Positions 62,072-64,000 of a stretch of 64,000 nt of DNA are shown in pieces. Under the pieces are notes generated by a model. That model ran no database searches. It worked only from the letters and a program-made list of their open reading frames with translations, and was not told the DNA's origin. Source of the stretch: Pseudomonas sp. JUb42 (GTDB lineage Bacteria; Pseudomonadota; Gammaproteobacteria; Pseudomonadales; Pseudomonadaceae); contig NZ_JANUFD010000003.1 in the NCBI RefSeq assembly GCF_024807945.1, positions 310,001-374,000 of the forward strand, written 5' to 3'. The position numbers and the translations under genes are program-made. Within the stretch, counting starts at the first letter, position 1, and every line of letters begins with the position of its first letter.

Positions 62072-64000
62072 GTGAAGGGTAATCAGCGCAAGACCAAGGC
62101 AGTAGCGAAACCCGATCACCATCAGCTACCGGCGGCGAGCCTGTCCGGCCTTGTTCGCGGACTGATCCCCGCTGCGCTCGGCCTGGCTGCGGCGGGCGTA
62201 CTGGTCTGGCTTGCGTTCGTCGATCCTCTGCATCAGCGCGAACTGGAGCAAGGCTGGGGCAATAGCCAGGCCAGTGCCGTGAGCCTGGCGCTCAAGCAGA
62301 TAGGTGCCGACACCCAGGCGGCCGCTGCCAACCCTGCCCTGTTGCAGGACGCCAATACGTCCGCCGCGGCGTTGGCGTCGTTGAAATTTTCGGGCGGTGT
62401 TGTTGCTGCGCGAATCAATCCGCCGGGCATGAGTGAGGTCGATAACCAGGCGGCCTTGCCGATCAGCTTCGCCACCCTCGATATGCTCGGCAAGGCGGCT
62501 CAGGGCCAGACTGTCGCACCGGAAGCGCGCAAAGTGGGCGAGCGCTGGCTGATCTACAGCGCTGCGCCGCTGCGCACTGCTCCAGGCGCGCCTGTCAGCG
62601 GCACGCTGCTGCTGGCATACGATCAGCAGCGTCTGCTCAATGCCTTGCCTGAGATCCCGGCAAGCACCGGTTTCGTGCAGCTGATCCAGCAGTTTGGCGA
62701 TGGTCCGGCCCAGGTGCTGGCACAGCGCGGCCAGGCGAATGGCAGTCGCCCGTTGCGTTTCGAAACGGCCTACGCCAACTGGCGGCTGGAATTTACCCCC
62801 GGTCCGGTGCTGCAAACCGAGCCGTCCTGGCTGTTTCTGCTGCTGGCGGCGCTGGTTGCACTGGGCGGCGTTGTCCTGGGCCTGCGCTTCAATGAGCGGG
62901 CGCTGCATCGGCGCGTTTGCGACGACGCCCGACAACTGGAGCAGATGGTTGCCGAACTCTCCACCGGAAATGCCGTCAAACCCTTCGGTTTGAGCCTTGC
63001 GGCCCTTAATGGCCTGGCTCAGGTACTGGCCCGTTTTTCGCCTGCCAGCAAGCCTGTGGTGCCGACCACGCGCGCAGCGGCAGTCGAGGAGTCCGAGCCT
63101 GTACCCGGCTTTACGGCACACGTTATTTCAGCACCGGGCGAACCCGCCGCCGAGAGCGCCGGGTGGACCGATCCGCTGTTTCAAAATACCGATATTTTCG
63201 ATATCGACTTTCTCGATGAACATCAGGACATCCTGAGCTCGGAGCACTCCCACGCCATGAACAGCACAGTATCCTTTGCCCCCGAATTTCCCGAGACGAT
63301 CTTCCGTGCCTACGACATTCGCGGCGTTGTCGGCGATACGTTGAGCGCTGAAACCGCTTACTGGATCGGCCGCGCCATCGGTGCCCAAAGCCTGGCGCAG
63401 GGCGAGCCGAACGTTTCCGTCGGTCGCGACGGTCGCCTGTCCGGCCCGGAGCTGGTCAGCAAGCTGATCCAGGGCCTGCATGACAGCGGCTGCCATGTCA
63501 GCGACGTCGGTCTGGTGCCGACACCTGCGTTGTACTACGCCGCCAACGTGTTGGCGGGCAAGACCGGCGTCATGCTGACCGGCAGCCACAACCCGAAAGA
63601 CTACAACGGCTTCAAGATCGTCATTGCCGGCGACACCCTGGCCAACGAACAGATCCAGGCCCTGCACGACCGCATCAAGCAGAACAACCTGCCGACTGCC
63701 AAGGGCAGCGTTACCCAGGTCGACATCCTCAAGCCGTATTTCGAGGAAATCACCAAGGACATCGCCCTGGCCCGTCGCCTGAAAGTGGTGGTGGACTGCG
63801 GCAACGGCGCGGCCGGTGTCATCGCGCCGCAACTGATCGAGGCGCTGAACTGCGAGGTCATCCCGCTGTTCTGTGACGTCGACGGCAACTTCCCTAACCA
63901 TCACCCGGATCCGGGCAAGCTGGAAAACCTTGAGGACCTGATCGCCAAGGTCAAGGAAACCGGCGCTGACCTGGGCCTGGCCTTCGACGGCGACGGCGAC
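62072..64000 (+). CDS. algC: Phosphomannomutase/phosphoglucomutase AlgC, long form (5' part)
   Basis: The frame opens with GTG at 62072 (after GGAGAG) and runs off the window, 643 codons so far. The first ~395 residues are an extra membrane module: a helix LIPAALGLAAAGVLVWLAF near residue 33, a periplasmic segment, a second helix SWLFLLLAALVALGGVVLGL near residue 253, and an acidic linker. The catalytic enzyme begins around the internal ATG at 63257 (FRAYDIRGVVGDTLS), with phosphoserine TGSHNPKDYNGFK, and stops in the metal-loop DGDGD. P. aeruginosa AlgC lacks the N-terminal part. It makes mannose- and glucose-1-phosphate for alginate, LPS and rhamnolipid. Confidence 0.9.
   Translation, partial: MKGNQRKTKAVAKPDHHQLPAASLSGLVRGLIPAALGLAAAGVLVWLAFVDPLHQRELEQGWGNSQASAVSLALKQIGADTQAAAANPALLQDANTSAAALASLKFSGGVVAARINPPGMSEVDNQAALPISFATLDMLGKAAQGQTVAPEARKVGERWLIYSAAPLRTAPGAPVSGTLLLAYDQQRLLNALPEIPASTGFVQLIQQFGDGPAQVLAQRGQANGSRPLRFETAYANWRLEFTPGPVLQTEPSWLFLLLAALVALGGVVLGLRFNERALHRRVCDDARQLEQMVAELSTGNAVKPFGLSLAALNGLAQVLARFSPASKPVVPTTRAAAVEESEPVPGFTAHVISAPGEPAAESAGWTDPLFQNTDIFDIDFLDEHQDILSSEHSHAMNSTVSFAPEFPETIFRAYDIRGVVGDTLSAETAYWIGRAIGAQSLAQGEPNVSVGRDGRLSGPELVSKLIQGLHDSGCHVSDVGLVPTPALYYAANVLAGKTGVMLTGSHNPKDYNGFKIVIAGDTLANEQIQALHDRIKQNNLPTAKGSVTQVDILKPYFEEITKDIALARRLKVVVDCGNGAAGVIAPQLIEALNCEVIPLFCDVDGNFPNHHPDPGKLENLEDLIAKVKETGADLGLAFDGDGD

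Overview
The window is a Pseudomonas chromosome of the P. fluorescens/putida type. This is inferred from gene content, high GC in the core, and a gene order that I recall as matching the P. aeruginosa PAO1 stretch rep-xpt-cycB-pauR-dadX-ridA-dadA-lrp-(polyamine genes)-rpmG-rpmB-dppA-radC-coaBC-dut-algC. Core DNA occupies 1-28056 and 59663-64000. A 31.6-kb genomic island sits between, inside radC.

Left core (1-28056). After the 3' part of rep and xpt comes a sulfide/sulfane-sulfur module: a FisR-type sigma-54 activator divergent from persulfide dioxygenase, sulfide:quinone oxidoreductase and a TauE-like exporter, with CTGCCA repeats and a -24/-12 promoter between them. Next are an acetyl-CoA hydrolase/transferase, cytochrome c5, a candidate small RNA, the polyamine regulator PauR and the alanine catabolic cluster dadA-ridA-dadX with its Lrp regulator. 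Then follow a lineage-specific membrane protein, polyamine-type catabolic genes (PuuB-like oxidase, aldehyde dehydrogenase), a MocR regulator, a phospholipase D-family lipoprotein, an MFS transporter, ribosomal proteins L33 and L28 and a peptide-binding protein. REP-type inverted repeats separate many of these units.

Island (28057-59662). It splits radC exactly between codons 171 and 172, just before the HNHPSG metal-binding motif. Its left end carries four tightly packed genes: three large tyrosine recombinases (399, 536 and 799 aa) and a small TnpC-like HTH/coiled-coil protein. This resembles Tn554-type transposons, which also target radC, and possibly the elements called Gamma-Mobile-Trio islands. 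No conjugation genes are visible. The cargo is a patchwork: an MvaT/H-NS-family silencer, a decayed integrase, several unknown small genes (one with an FtsK-gamma-like domain), a Septu defence pair (ptuA-ptuB), a fosmidomycin-type efflux pump with AraC regulator, an ECF sigma/FecR/TonB-receptor iron module, an SDR/TetR pair, an FAD monooxygenase, a HEPN plus zinc-ribbon protein, plasmid-type remnants beside an array of five 23-bp repeats, and at the right end a complete three-gene Detocs-like two-component defence system (kinase, receiver, receiver-phosphorylase). Recombinase and defence genes are AT-rich while iron and efflux genes are GC-rich, so the cargo came from several sources.

Right core (59663-64000). 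The 5' part of radC, then coaBC, dut and a long-form algC (phosphomannomutase with an N-terminal membrane domain) that runs off the window.

Most interesting points: the radC-targeting recombinase quartet with definable ends, the Detocs and Septu systems it carries, the stand-alone HEPN/zinc-ribbon gene, the 23-bp array, and a short motif recurring in the gaps between island modules.
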